Origin: Ulota crispa
Taxonomy: Eukaryota; Streptophyta; Bryopsida; Orthotrichales; Orthotrichaceae
Reading direction: 5' to 3'
Length of the DNA stretch: 64,000 nucleotides
Assembly (NCBI GenBank): GCA_963920765.1
Contig: OY987242.1
Location: 5,792,789-5,856,788, forward strand
Part shown: one piece after another, positions 21,883 through 33,200 of the stretch
Position numbering within the stretch: position 1 is the first letter of the stretch
Layout of the letters: each line of letters begins with the position of its first letter
Notes under the pieces: model-generated
Database searches by the model: none
What the model was told of the DNA's origin: nothing
What the model saw: the letters and a program-made list of their open reading frames with translations, nothing else
Made by a program: the position numbers and the translations under genes

Positions 21883-23293
21883 GAGACGGAGTATGGTACT
21901 GCTATTTGCTGCGACACACGGACAGTTGGAAAATTCTGTAAGATCTCATAATCCAAATTTTCTTCCTTCTAGTGTAGCGCTATTTTTTCCTTGTTTTGGT
22001 TTGCAAGGGTTCGCTACCTTGATAGGTCCAAATCATCTGTAATGTAGTCTCATCTGAAGCGTAGATTTGGGTCCTTACGACGTCTAGATGAAGGTTTGCG
22101 ATGCACAAGGCCTTACAAACACAATCATGTTTGTTGATTACAAGCTATACTGGATCTCTTTTCATGGCAACCTCATCTGTTTTATTAGAGTAAATTTGCA
22201 GCAATTTAAGGCAATTAGAGATGGTTGCTGTGGACCTTGTAATGTTTCTTAGCAGATTTCACGCGTAAGGATACGACCGTAAGCATTTGGGAAGATAACC
22301 AAAATGGAACGTGAAAGCACCAACTCTATTGATAATTGTTATTCATTAGAAAATATTTGTTGCTCTTACTTTTCTGACTTGCTCTCATTCAGCTGTGGAT
22401 ATTTTCTTTATTCATTCTTGTTAATGTCAGGATACAGTATCCTAGTCTGCTCAATTGAAGACACACGTTACAATCTGGGTCACTGAACTTTGTTCTGTTT
22501 TGGAGCACAATAAGTAGTCTACACCGAACTGTTCAATTACCGTGGGCACTATTATTTGCAAAGAATTTACCATTTATTTTAGAAAGGTCGCATACATGAA
22601 CCTAGAACTACTATCTTTTGAAAACCAAAACGATCGTCAAATGAAAACCATAGATATTACGTCAAGATAAGAACCCAAATACTAATTGAAGTTAAGTTAC
22701 ACAAACGTACTGTAACGTTTAAAACTATACTAAGAAGAGACTGAATTGTTTAACATGAAGATAGGTACAGAAATTTAGAGCGTAGTTTAGAGATTGGAAT
22801 GGAGAAGCTTGTGCAGTTTTATGCAAACATGTGGCAATCCTGATTAGTAATAGATAATTGCTAATTTTTCCATTTTTGATGCCATGATCTCGATCGACAA
22901 ATATGGCTGCCAAAAAAGGTTATAGATGTGTTGGTTTTCATCCTTACAAAATGTCCATTCAATTGCGACAAGTTTCTTTGTCACATATTACTACTTTTTA
23001 TTTTAAAATAAACATTTGAAAACTGCACTATAGCCAAGAAAATATATTTCAGCTATGATTACGTCACCTAAACTGTAGTCACGTTATACAGCTATTTAAT
23101 GACTTACTGTACTTGATAGCAAAATTGACATTTTGTACATAACAAACAAATGAATCTCAGCTGTTTTTTACTTGTATTCTTGTGATTCATCCCAAGTGAG
23201 CAACTCTTATTTTACATATTACTTAGTCCTAATTACCAATAACAAAATATAATGTTGTGGCAGGTGATATACTAATATGTACTATTTTCGTTT
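21883..23293. other. SET gene 3' region and intergenic DNA
   Basis: The first few hundred bases probably hold the 3' UTR of the SET gene. No further gene, RNA or paired repeat was recognised up to the family D fragment. Confidence 0.5.
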
Positions 23294-23498
23294 CCCTTGG
23301 GCTCTGGAGCTACGGTACCAAATACGATCGCAACTAATATTCAGAAGTTTGAATAAACTAGAAATTAAGTGTTACAACTATACATATTGAAGGGTTGTAT
23401 GATGGTGGGTGCATAATTTTTTTTGAAAAGTCCTCAGAGCAACTCAAATACATCTGTACATACGGCCGCAAAGGGCGTTTGGGCCCTTTAGGGGTTAA
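23294..23498 (-). mobile_element. TTAA-ended MITE, family D (reverse, one end eroded)
   Basis: Reading the minus strand, this follows the 14397-14629 copy from TTAACCCCTAAAGGGCCC through TACAACCCTTCAATATGTA to TACCGTAGCTCCAGAGCCCA. The far end lacks a matching TTAA, so that terminus is diverged or lost. Confidence 0.65.
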
Positions 23499-23541
23499 TA
23501 TAAGTTTGTAACCTTGCATAGAAGATTCCAATTACTTGTTA

Positions 23542-24514
23542 TTAACTCCTAAAGGACCAAGCCCCCTTTTGGGGGACAAATGGGATTTTGGGCATGTACC
23601 TATGGCTAAACTACTTTGCGTGATTTTTTGAAAATTTTATGGATGATGGGGAAATCAAAGATTTACGTGGCCACCTAATTTTTTCTTCATTCTGACATTT
23701 ATTGAAGAAGTTAAAAATGAATTTCTAGAAAACATGCGCCCAAAAACTACTTTAAAATTTGCATTTAAAGAAAATAAAAATATGAAATAGGTTCTTTAGA
23801 CTTATATATACATAGGGGGCTTTGAATCATTCAATTTTGATTGATGAGATGAAAGTTATGAGAAGTCTTTGTTTGCAGGTAGGTGTGGAAAATTTCAAAA
23901 CCATGCCTACCCGCAAACTAAAAGTTCTCATAACTTTCATCTCATTAGTCAAAATTGAATGATTCAAAGCTCCCCAAGTCTATATAAGTCTAAAGAACCT
24001 ATTTCGTATTTTTATTTTTTTAAATGCAAATCTTAAAGAAGTTTTTGGGCCCCTTGATCTTGCCCATTTTTGGAAATTCATTTTTGACTTCTTCAATAAA
24101 TGCAAGAATGAAGAAAAAATTAGATGTCCACGTAGATATTTGAATTCCACACCTTCAATAAAAGTTTCAAAAAATCACAAAAAGTAAACTAGCTGTAGGT
24201 ACATGCCCAAAATCCATTTGTCCTTCGAGGGAAAGTCACTACAAGAAAAAGGGCCATTTTTGACTAAGGACTTTGACTACAAAAAAGACTAACATGACTA
24301 AGACTAATTGACTAGTCTGTGTGACCACATGTAGTCATAAATAATTTAATTAGTCATGAATAATTTAATTTATGACTATGCATAGTCATAAATTAAACCC
24401 TTGACTGATACTAGACTAGTCAAAAAGTCTTAGTCGTTGTATTGTTTTGGTAATCAAAATCCTTAGTCAAAAATGACCCATTTTCTTGTAGTGAGTTGGT
24501 CCTTTAGGGGTTAA
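23542..24514. mobile_element. Palindromic family A derivative, interrupted by a CACTA element
   Basis: It starts TTAACTCCTAAAGGACCA and ends GTTGGTCCTTTAGGGGTTAA. Leaving out the CACTA insertion (24237-24493), the ~715 bp fold into two arms of about 340 bp that are complementary almost throughout (TGGGCATGTACCTATGG left, GTAGGTACATGCCCA right; CTTTGAATCATTCAATTTTG left, AAAATTGAATGATTCAAAG right). Each arm equals one half of a normal family A element (37020-37955), so the palindrome arose by inverted duplication of that half. A transcript through it would be a long hairpin. Confidence 0.85.
24237..24493. mobile_element. 257-bp CACTA mini-element nested in family A
   Basis: The ends are CACTACAAGAAAAAGGG and CCCATTTTCTTGTAGTG with longer complementary flanks (CATTTTTGACTAAGGA, TCCTTAGTCAAAAATG). 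It is flanked by AGT on both sides, and removing one AGT plus the element restores the family A sequence GGGAAAGTTGGTCC. Many GACTA/TAGTC repeats lie inside, like the sub-terminal repeats bound by CACTA transposases. It is non-coding and younger than its host element. Confidence 0.92.
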
Positions 24515-24897
24515 GAGAAAATAAGAAATTCTCTTTTGAAGAAATAATCTGTGATATATCAAGTTATAAGATTCATAATAATCAACTACCTCAGAAAAAC
24601 CTGCCAAGGTTTTTGGCCCCTATATCAAATCAAGGAATTGTGAACACAAAAATGTAATAATTTTTATTTCTAGTTTTGTTATATTGTGAGCCAAAGATCA
24701 TTGAGGATGGAATGCACACAATAAACACATACAAAACTTCATGCATTATGCTTTCAAAATTTTTATAATTAATCATGAAGTTTATTTTACCAATAGAAAT
24801 CAATCCAAAATGTATTTACATATCAATCAATCTTGCTTTCGATGCTATATAAAAACATATTAGATGCAAGGAAATCCATAAGGGGGTATCAACACCA
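24515..24897. other. Intergenic, nothing recognised
   Basis: An AT-rich gap between transposon copies with no gene or RNA recognised. Confidence 0.5.
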
Positions 24898-25154
24898 AAC
24901 ACCATATTTGTTATAATGAGAGAATAGGGACCTCTCAAAATAAACATTAAAATGAGAGTTTTCAACTCAAATCAAGCTAAATTGACATAAAACCTTTCAA
25001 TTTTAAGTCAAATTTAAGAGGTTTTATGTCAATTTAGCTCTATTGACCTATTACCTTTCCTCAAATTGCCCTAAAATGTTTTAATCTCAGGTTTTAATTT
25101 CTTTAAATTACTCTAATTTCATTAGAAAACTTTCATTATAATGAATATGGTGTT
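24898..25154. mobile_element. MITE with AACACCATATT ends, 4-bp duplication ACCA
   Basis: It starts AACACCATATTTGTTATAATGA and ends TCATTATAATGAATATGGTGTT, flanked on both sides by ACCA. A second inverted pair inside (GACATAAAACCT, AGGTTTTATGTC) makes part of it self-complementary. The outer ends are shared with the elements at 27115, 27646 and 31433. Confidence 0.75.
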
Positions 25155-25314
25155 ACCAACGTCCTTTGTTTGTAAATTATGAGTTGTTATGCTAGACAAG
25201 TTCCTATTCATCAAAAGTCCCATTATGTATAGGGGAGATACATTTCAGAAATTGACTGTGTTCATATATGTACATCTCAAGTACATCATGCAACATTTGA
25301 TAAAGGGAATTGAT

Positions 25315-25740
25315 ATGTGCACACCAGGATTGATTTATGCACACCCCCTGGGGTAAACTATAGATTTCTACCATCAAAAAGTTGAATTTGAGAATTTCAA
25401 ATTCAAATTTGGAATAAGAGACCATGATTTAGTCTAAAATCAAAAAAAGGTTACAATTGAATAACACCTAAGCTTATCTTCTATTATAAACTAAGCAAAA
25501 GTAACACTTTTCCCCTAACTAAGCTTTTCATTGGATGTTGTTTAATTGCAACCTTTTTATGGTTCTAAACAAAATTATGGTCACTAAATCCAAATCTAAA
25601 TTCAAAGTTCTTAAATTTAACTTTTTGATGATAGAAATCTAAAATTTATCCCCACGGGGTGTGATTTATCCCATAGGAGTGTGATTTACCGCATGGGGGT
25701 GTGTGCATATATCAACCCCGGTGTGCACATATCAATTCCC
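25315..25740. mobile_element. 426-bp foldback element with GGGAATTGATATGTGCACACC ends
   Basis: The outer 20 bp (GGGAATTGATATGTGCACAC and its inverse) are perfect inverted repeats, and complementarity continues inward (TTTGATGATAGAAATC against GATTTCTACCATCAAA; CAAATTTGG). The flanks TTGATAAA and TTGATAAC form a near-perfect 8-bp duplication, as in hAT elements, though the GGGAA start would also fit Mutator-like ends. It is non-coding. Confidence 0.75.
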
Positions 25741-26197
25741 TTGATAACTAGGAACTTACCCAATATGACAATTGTGCTTGTAACATGAAAGCTGCATACT
25801 TGAGTACGTAGATTCCAATTCTAATGAATCAAGTGACTTCCATCAATTTTGTTAAATTTTTAGTTGAACTGAACCAATATTGTTTGAGGTCTTTAATTCT
25901 TTTAAATACGGTACCTTACTATTTAACAAATAACCCTGTTAAATCCTACGATTTATGTACTTGGAAGATTGTGTTTTTTATGTAATTTGTCTTAGAGCAG
26001 AATGTGAGAGACACCATTCATAATTTTCTAAATTGAGAGATCATGCCCACAACAATAAGCAACAAATTATGTTTAACACCATATTGTCATAGCAGGTTTA
26101 TTTTTTTTGAACAAATTAGTGTCAAATTACACTAGTGGCTGCCAATCCAATAATTCAGAATTGTGTTACCCAATGAAATGGTACATTCTCGATAGCT

Positions 26198-26915
26198 GCA
26201 AGAAACACTTCACAATTTTGTTTCAAACACCCTTAAAATCAGTACTAGGTAGTACTATGAGCTCTTGAAATACATCTTTTTAAAATAAAATAAAATATGG
26301 AAAATTTGTAGAGCACTAGCATACTTGTGAAAATTTAAACCTAGAAAAATTTTATTCTAAAAGTTATGCACAAAAATAGACAGCCAAAAATTACCAACAA
26401 AAAGATAATTTCTTTTTTTCCTTTTTAGAAAATAGTAAAAAAACTCAAAAAAATAAATCAAAACATGGCCATTTTTGATCTCTTTGAGTTGCTTCACTTG
26501 ATGCTAGGGATTTTTGTAGGAAGATTTTTTTTATTTCACCAATCATTTGAGAAAGGATGCCCACTTTGAGGGTGTGTGCACGGCATGGAATTTAGAATTT
26601 CATGAAACCCTTATATATATCCATGTAATGCTCTATGATGAACAACTTCCCTAACTTGTGGCATGAGATTCACTTTTTTGGACCCAAAATAGTACTAAAA
26701 ACCTCCAAAATGGCCAAGGTAGACACCTATTTGGGGGTTGTTCAAAAATAGTAAAATGATTTTTAAAAAACTGCAAAAACTATGGAAGGTCTATAACTAT
26801 GACATGTACCTTCTTTTGAAATTTCAGCTCAAAAGAACTTGCTGTGCAAAAGTTACAAGCCAAAAAGCACCTACAAAAGGTGAAGGTGACACAAAATAGT
26901 ACAAGTGTTTCTTGC
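26198..26915. mobile_element. ~718-bp element with GCAAGAAACACTT ends
   Basis: It starts GCAAGAAACACTTCACAATT and ends ACAAGTGTTTCTTGC, with perfect outer 13-bp inverted repeats. Its interior holds repeated CAAAATAGTA(C/A) and CAAAATGGCCA motifs. No transposase was seen and no target duplication is clear. Confidence 0.6.
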
Positions 26916-27114
26916 AATCACCCTTCTATGGATTCCTAACCGAAACACACATGAATACATGTGGCCTCACTACAACAAACAGTTTGTTTACTAAAATGTC
27001 ACACTTAATGTAATATTTTGTTAAGATTGGTCAATAAATGATTTCAATATAAACATGTTTCTCCATAATCAATTAATCATAATACATTTCACATTTGTCA
27101 CAAATAATAACTAA

Positions 27115-27377
27115 AACACCATATTAGGTAAATTGGGAAAATAGGGGGTCCCAATTTGTACGTCACTTGGATGGTTGGATCCAAAGAAGTCACTCAAAAT
27201 CAGATTCAAAGGTATCAGATTTAGTCTGAGACACTAAGAATTTTTCCCTTGCAAATTCCTCCTCTCAAGTGAGGACATGTGTACAAAAAAAATGCTAAGC
27301 TTGGTTGTAGGTGATCACTTACAACCTTTGAAAGTCCCAAAATGTACCCTTTTTCTCAATTTACCTAATATGGTGTT
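27115..27377. mobile_element. 263-bp MITE with AACACCATATT ends and CTAA duplication
   Basis: It begins AACACCATATTAGGTAAATTG and ends CAATTTACCTAATATGGTGTT, flanked on both sides by CTAA. It shares internal blocks with 27646-27921 and 31433-31692 (TATCAGATTTAGTCTGAG, AATTCCTCCTCT, AGGTGATCAC). It is non-coding; the 4-bp duplication also fits the 31433 copy. Confidence 0.85.
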
Positions 27378-27410
27378 CTAACCTTTCTTGAACTTACAAA
27401 AAACAACAAA

Positions 27411-27520
27411 GGGAAAAGTGACATTTTGAGACTTTTGAATTTTATGTTCTTTAAAGAGCAATCTATGAATACTCTTTAAAAAAAACATAAAATCCAAAGT
27501 CCCAAAATGTCACTTTTTCC
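27411..27520. repeat. 110-bp hairpin (inverted repeat)
   Basis: GGGAAAAGTGACATTTTGAG pairs with CAAAATGTCACTTTTTCCC, and the complementarity continues inward through TTTTATGTT/AACATAAAA and TTTAAAGAG/CTCTTTAAA around a short loop. It could be a small MITE or an inverted-repeat RNA source. No flanking duplication was identified. Confidence 0.65.
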
Positions 27521-27645
27521 CATTTTAGTATGTTATGTGGCGTTTTCATACATAATGTGATATTAATTTATTTTGGCCATTTTACCATACCTAATCACCT
27601 ATAATATGAAGAGAAAGCTGGGAGGGGAGCTCTACTAGACCAGTA

Positions 27646-27921
27646 AATGCCATATTCATTAAATTGGGAAATCCAAATTCCCAAGTTGTACTTCACCTAA
27701 AATTCATTTTTTCTCCTTAAATTGTTAAACGTCAAATTTGAAAGTACCAGACTTGGTCTGAGCCACTGAGATTCCATCCCTTACAAATTCCTCCTCTTAG
27801 GTGAAGGCACATGTACCAAAAAAAACGTTGCTGAAACATAGAGCTTGGTTTAAGGTGATCACCTTAAACTGAGTTTATTCCCAAAATGGGCGTTTCTTCC
27901 CAAATGAACAAATATGGCATT
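27646..27921. mobile_element. 276-bp MITE, same family as 27115 and 31433
   Basis: It begins AATGCCATATTCATTAAATTG and ends CCCAAATGAACAAATATGGCATT. Internal blocks (AAGTTGTACTTCACCT, GGTCTGAGCC, AGCTTGGTTTAAGGTGATCA) match the copy in the LBD intron. Its flanks AGTA/ACTA are an imperfect 4-bp duplication. Confidence 0.75.
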
Positions 27922-27992
27922 ACTAGCTCCTGGGTAAAAAGATGAGATATTGCAGGTCATACTCTCAACAATATTACAAAACAATAACACTC

Positions 27993-28658
27993 TTAACTCC
28001 TCACCACCCAGGCGCCCACGGATATTCTAGAGTATCTCAGAACTTGCTCTTGGATGAACAAAATGGCAACATTTTGACAAGTTGCATCATTTAAAAAAAA
28101 CTTATAACCTTGCAAATTCAACCTAGATATGTTAGAGATCACATAGGAAAAGAAAACACAACAATATCACTTATGGATTAAAAGATTATAAGATTTGATC
28201 ATGTGGGTGTTAAAATTGTGAAAGTGATTTTAAGTCTTTCAATCCTCTTTTTGCATCTCAAATTTGAAATTGAGGATATCAAAAAAATATGAATATGTAA
28301 AGTACAACATGTGTAACCCTAATCAATTTACAACTTTTTAAAATCTACTTTACAACTTTTTCAATTAAGTTTCTAATGTGATTGTTTCTCCAAGTTCTAG
28401 TGTACTTGAGGCTCATTTCCAAGAGCTCTTAACACTAGAAAGTGAAGATTTCCAATGGGCACCCTTGCACAAAATCTTGAATAGACAAATCATAGTCATT
28501 CATTTTCAAAATCAGATTTTTGATACTGAAACAAGACTTCAATAAGAACAATTTAAAAAAATAACCACTAAAATTAATCTTTTTCTAACAAAGATCCAAA
28601 TTAAAATGTAGGGTGGACAGTTTTGGTCCCCTTGGGCGGTGAGGGCCTGAGGGGTTAA
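27993..28658 (+). mobile_element. TTAA-flanked non-coding element, family E
   Basis: It starts TTAACTCCTCACCACCC and ends GGCCTGAGGGGTTAA. It is collinear with 59332-59995 over nearly its whole length (GAGTATCTCAGAAC..GCTCTTGGATGAACA, TAAAGTACAACATG, CACCCTTGCACAAAATCTTG). Its last TTAA (28655-28658) is the first TTAA of the following family B element. Confidence 0.8.
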
Positions 28659-28888
28659 CCCTTAAACAATTGAGAAGCCCTTTGAGACCAGTACAATACG
28701 AGGTATTTTTCTTGTATTTGGAATTGATCCACACCTTTACTACATTTGAGACCAACAAAAAAGTTAAAGAATAGATCAATACCGTTCTAGTGCGCTACTT
28801 AAGATCCCAAATTCAAATTTGTTATTGGTAGCAAATGACAATTACAAGTCAGCGAACATACGGTTCCCTATGTACGTTTAAGGGTTAA
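28655..28888 (+). mobile_element. TTAA-flanked MITE, family B, abutting family E
   Basis: The ends are TTAACCCTTAAACAATTG and TACGTTTAAGGGTTAA, with the interior as in 3492-3725 (GGTATTTTTCTTGTATTTGG, TTATTGGTAGCAAATGACAA). It shares its first TTAA with the family E element before it. Confidence 0.85.
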
Positions 28889-30278
28889 TATCTTTGCACA
28901 TCACTCCAACTAATCTAATGTAGAATCCTTGGTAGGGGCTTATATCTCTATTCTGCTGGCATCCACTATGCTATGAAAGGGGCTAAATATTGCTGCATAC
29001 GGACTATAAGTTACATTTACACCAAATTGACTGTTCTAAATTAGATTAGAAATCCGCCAATTAAACAAATTTGACGACCAAATCACGTATTGCACTCCGA
29101 CACAATTTGAGTTGTAGAAAAAAACCTGATTAATGCAAAGAATAAAGCATTTGCAACCACTTGCCAGTCAGGAACCAAAGTTTGAAGCACAACCTGACAA
29201 CGACGAGAAAGGCTGGAGTCAGCTCAATTGAGAGCAAGCAAGGGTCGACGACCTATCTAGCAACTGCGCTACCGACGGTTCTACTGAGAGCTAGATAACT
29301 GAGGGAGGAAAAGTAAAGACTACATCCACACGATCATGATGCGTGGAGTTATGTCCAAGGGAGGCGCGGGTATGCTAAAACCCTTTACTCAGTCTGTAGC
29401 CAACCCCTCAAATGCAAAGACAAGGAAGAAATTTAAAAAACCTAGAATAACCATGCTGATCAAACCTACTCACTAGTCTGCCTACGTAACTACCAGAGCC
29501 AAACAGTCACCTAACTACTCATGCAACAACACACCTGCAGATACTGATCACGCTTGCCTAACCTTCCCTTCCCTGCCTAATTCCAATCAATCAAACTAAA
29601 AATGAGCTTCTCTTGCGCCCGTCTAGGTGGGTGATCTTATTGCAGATTCTTGCAGATTTTCAGTTCCAATATGAAACAAATCGCAGCAGCAGCAGCAGCT
29701 TCAGCCAAAGTTGTCATCATGGTTCACAGCGCCAGCCCGTACTAAGTCAACGTTGTTCGGAACAGTGTCTAGCCAATGAAGTATCGATCTCATCTGGCAA
29801 AGTCCCACACTGAAAGGATTATACAAACTCCTCTAGACAGGTCCTTTGTTTCCATGTTTTCATTACCCCATCCAGTACGGTAAATTCTTCATACATCAGA
29901 TTCTTATCTTGCTCGTAACTCTCATCGAGGACTGATCGCCACCGCAAGATGTACCATGCTACCTCGATATCGTTTTCACTAGACTTGATCCATTCAATGA
30001 AACAGCTTCCCTACTCCTATTTTGTCAGCACTAGTAGTAGTACTGTTGTCATCAGCTGCGATGAAAATATTATATGGCCAGAACCGAGGTCAGATCCTTC
30101 ACAGTCTTCATCCATGCAGAGCTCCAAAGTTCTAAACCTAACAAAATGAGATAACGGACTGATCGCCTTTCCAGCCAAGTAGTACTGCAGCTCCCCCAAT
30201 ATTCTAAAAAATAACCCTGACAAAATTCAACGCAATCTACTACACGGTCATGGGAAAGCTCTCACTGTGAGAATGATC
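28889..30278. other. Intergenic and probable LBD 3' region
   Basis: From about 29000 on, the sequence is GC-richer than the MITE field and probably includes the 3' UTR of the minus-strand LBD gene. No other gene was recognised. Confidence 0.5.
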
Positions 30279-33200
30279 CTATTTTCGACGGAGGAGGGAA
30301 GCAAGAGCTTGCAGTTCACCCTCGTCGGGTTGGTCGCCCATGCCTCCGCTGCGGGACTTTTGCAGCAACTCCAGGAGGCTCTGCTCCGTGGCCATGGGCT
30401 CCAGGCTGCTGGACGGCATTCCCATGTCGTACTGGTGCTGCATGCTCTGGAAGTAACTGCCCTCCTCTTTCACTCGGGAATAGGGACCGGCGCTGGAACC
30501 CCCGGGCATGCCCATCGACAGCCCCACCGTCGGCGACAGGTGCGCATGCTCTCCCAGATGCTGCTGCATGTAGTCCGGCGCTTGCGTTGGCGGCGAACCG
30601 AACGCCACCATTCGTTGCTGTTGTTGCTGTTGATGTTGGTGATGCTGTTGCTGGTGCATTTGATGCAGATGTGTGTGTCGATCTGCCAGTTGTGTTTGCA
30701 CCATCGCTAGCTCTTGCTGCAAACTTGCGACCTGAAATATACACAGTCAAGAAGAGTGCACGTCTTACACTGCGGTGAGCTTCTAATTGATGCATTCGTT
30801 AAAATGGCAAATTCCAATGACATTCTCCCCGTTTCAGTTGCCTGACTAAAAGCTCACCAGACCTAGTTTCTGACTTTCTGTGCACATGATACGCCACAGT
30901 TTTGCCACTTGCCACTCTGAAACATGACACCTTATCGAACTTGGCCATGTCATAAATGACTTTCGTAAGGCTCCCACTCGTAGTAAGGTAGAGTAACTTG
31001 ACACCGAATGGATAAACCGGTAGGTCGCATGTCATTTAGCTCAAAAGCACAACTGACACAGTAAGTGTCACTCAAAGCTAGCTGTTCACGTCGATTAATG
31101 GCTTGGTAATTCAAGGCATAGTGACATTCTTATGTTGTCATATTATTCGCACTCGATACAAGCATCAGTAAGTTAACCACCACAAATCCTGAACACATTG
31201 AATGAGAAATTGCCAGAAAATGTTATCACTGTCAGTTCCATAAAGACACCTTAGTAAGTCAATACTTCGACGCTATCAAAAATTCCTGGTGATCAATACG
31301 GCTCTGAACACTATGAAACTAACGACAGTATCGCCGTATTGGCATGCAATATATCTATTAACAAGATTGCTGATCTTCTACAGACCACCGTGGTCTCACA
31401 AAATATTGGTAGGTTGTCTACGAGGAGCTCAAAACGCCATATTCATTAAATTGGGAAAATCGGATTCCCAAGTTGTACTTCACCTTAAACCAAACGTTTT
31501 TCTTTCTGGCTTTAAACGCCAGATTTGAAGGTATCAGATTCGGTCTGAGCCCCTAAGGTTTTGTCCGTCGCACAGGTGAGGGCACGTGTACCAAAAAAAA
31601 TGCTGCTTAAACGTAGAGCTTGATTCGATTTAAGGTGATCACCGTTTATTCCCAAAATCGGAGTATCTTCCCAAATTAACGAATATGGCGTTTCAAGTGA
31701 TATTCAGCAGAAGCTCAGCTACTGATGACGTACCAAGACAGGCTCGTAGTACTCAATCATGAGTAAATCCACACTTAGAATTTAGCAAGGCAATTAGATC
31801 AGTGAATTTGAAAACTGTCATCGAAGGGAGATATCTCTTTGTATCCACTGAGCAGGATTTTGGCAATCATTCACACTGGGGAGTAGCTTGCCCAGGTAGA
31901 CTTGAAGACCACAATGAAGCTGCTGATATCGAGATAAAGGCGAACACAGCCTACAGAGAGCTTCTAGACTGAGATCCCGGTATTCAACAGATCGATCAAC
32001 CAACTATCATCAAGCAGCTGTTGCGTGCCATTGATTCGAGGTCTCACCAAGTGTACTAGCTAGGCTAATGTTGCCTTCCAACATTACATCGACCACCATC
32101 TCCTCATGAACAATTTTGATCACGTTGTACATTTTGAGAAGGAGCAACAGAAGTACTTACTATCAGCTTACCGAAGGATTTACACTTTGGTAGCACCCAC
32201 TCCCAAAAAAACTAGCTAGGTCCCTTGCTAGCGATGGGTTCTAGGTCCTGTATTGATTTTAGCATGTAGCTATTTTGGTGAGTGCGGCAATGACCGCTTG
32301 GCCACTAGCTTGGCTTGATCCTAATTCGGCAACTCGCTTGAATCCCATATTGCCACTGATAAGAAAATCTATAGGTTTCGACGTGCGCTTAACATCAAGT
32401 CTTCTGAAACCTTATGATGCGTTCTCTGGACTTGCATCTGCTGCCAGTAGCGACAGCAAATCCAGCCTCGAGCAGTAGTAACATTAATTGCGATCTATTC
32501 TTTCACGTAACGAGCTACGAAACCGCGTAGACCCGTACGTTTCTTGAAGTAGGAACGCTAGAGGAGGCTATTAACTTCTAATAGTGACCTTATAAGATTT
32601 TTCGTATACTTGATTCGGTCGGGAATCCAGAGGCAAGCGCCAGCTGTCATGAAACACATTCCAGTAGGTGCGACGTTGATTCATAAGGGATATTACACGG
32701 TCTAAGCAATCAAGGCTATTAATTAAGTCGGCTGCGGTAATGTTCTAGGATCATATAAAATCTTACATTCCCAGATCAGTCTGATGGTCGAGGAAAGCAC
32801 TGCAGGCCGTAGGGTATTCTCGGATAGTGCTAGTCTAAATCATGATCTGGTCCTTGAACTCGGTGGCCTCCAAAGGGGTTCACTAAATAAACTGTAACGA
32901 AATTTTCCGCACGTCCAGTAGGTTTCCACCATCCAAAACTGCTTCGTGCTCGTTACAACCGATTTTGTGGGAGCAAGAGTTTGCAAAAAGAAAATATAAA
33001 ACCCAGTACACTTGCAGTTCAACTATTTTATGGTATGTGGGTGATGGGACTGATGCCAGGTTGTGTCTACTGGTTGTAACTGTAGCAGAGGCTTCCAGCA
33101 GGTGCGATCTGCAACCGTATCGGATACCGTATAAAGCTAGTCTGACAAGGCGGCCTAGCTTCTGCATGTACAACGCGGTATCCTGTTGCCATCAATGTAA

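Noticed and set aside
26969-26990. CACTACAACAAACAG, a CACTA-like left end
   Set aside because: No matching right end or 3-bp duplication was found downstream.
30267-30710. 147-codon plus-strand frame
   Set aside because: Antisense to the Gln-rich LBD exon 2; no family resemblance.
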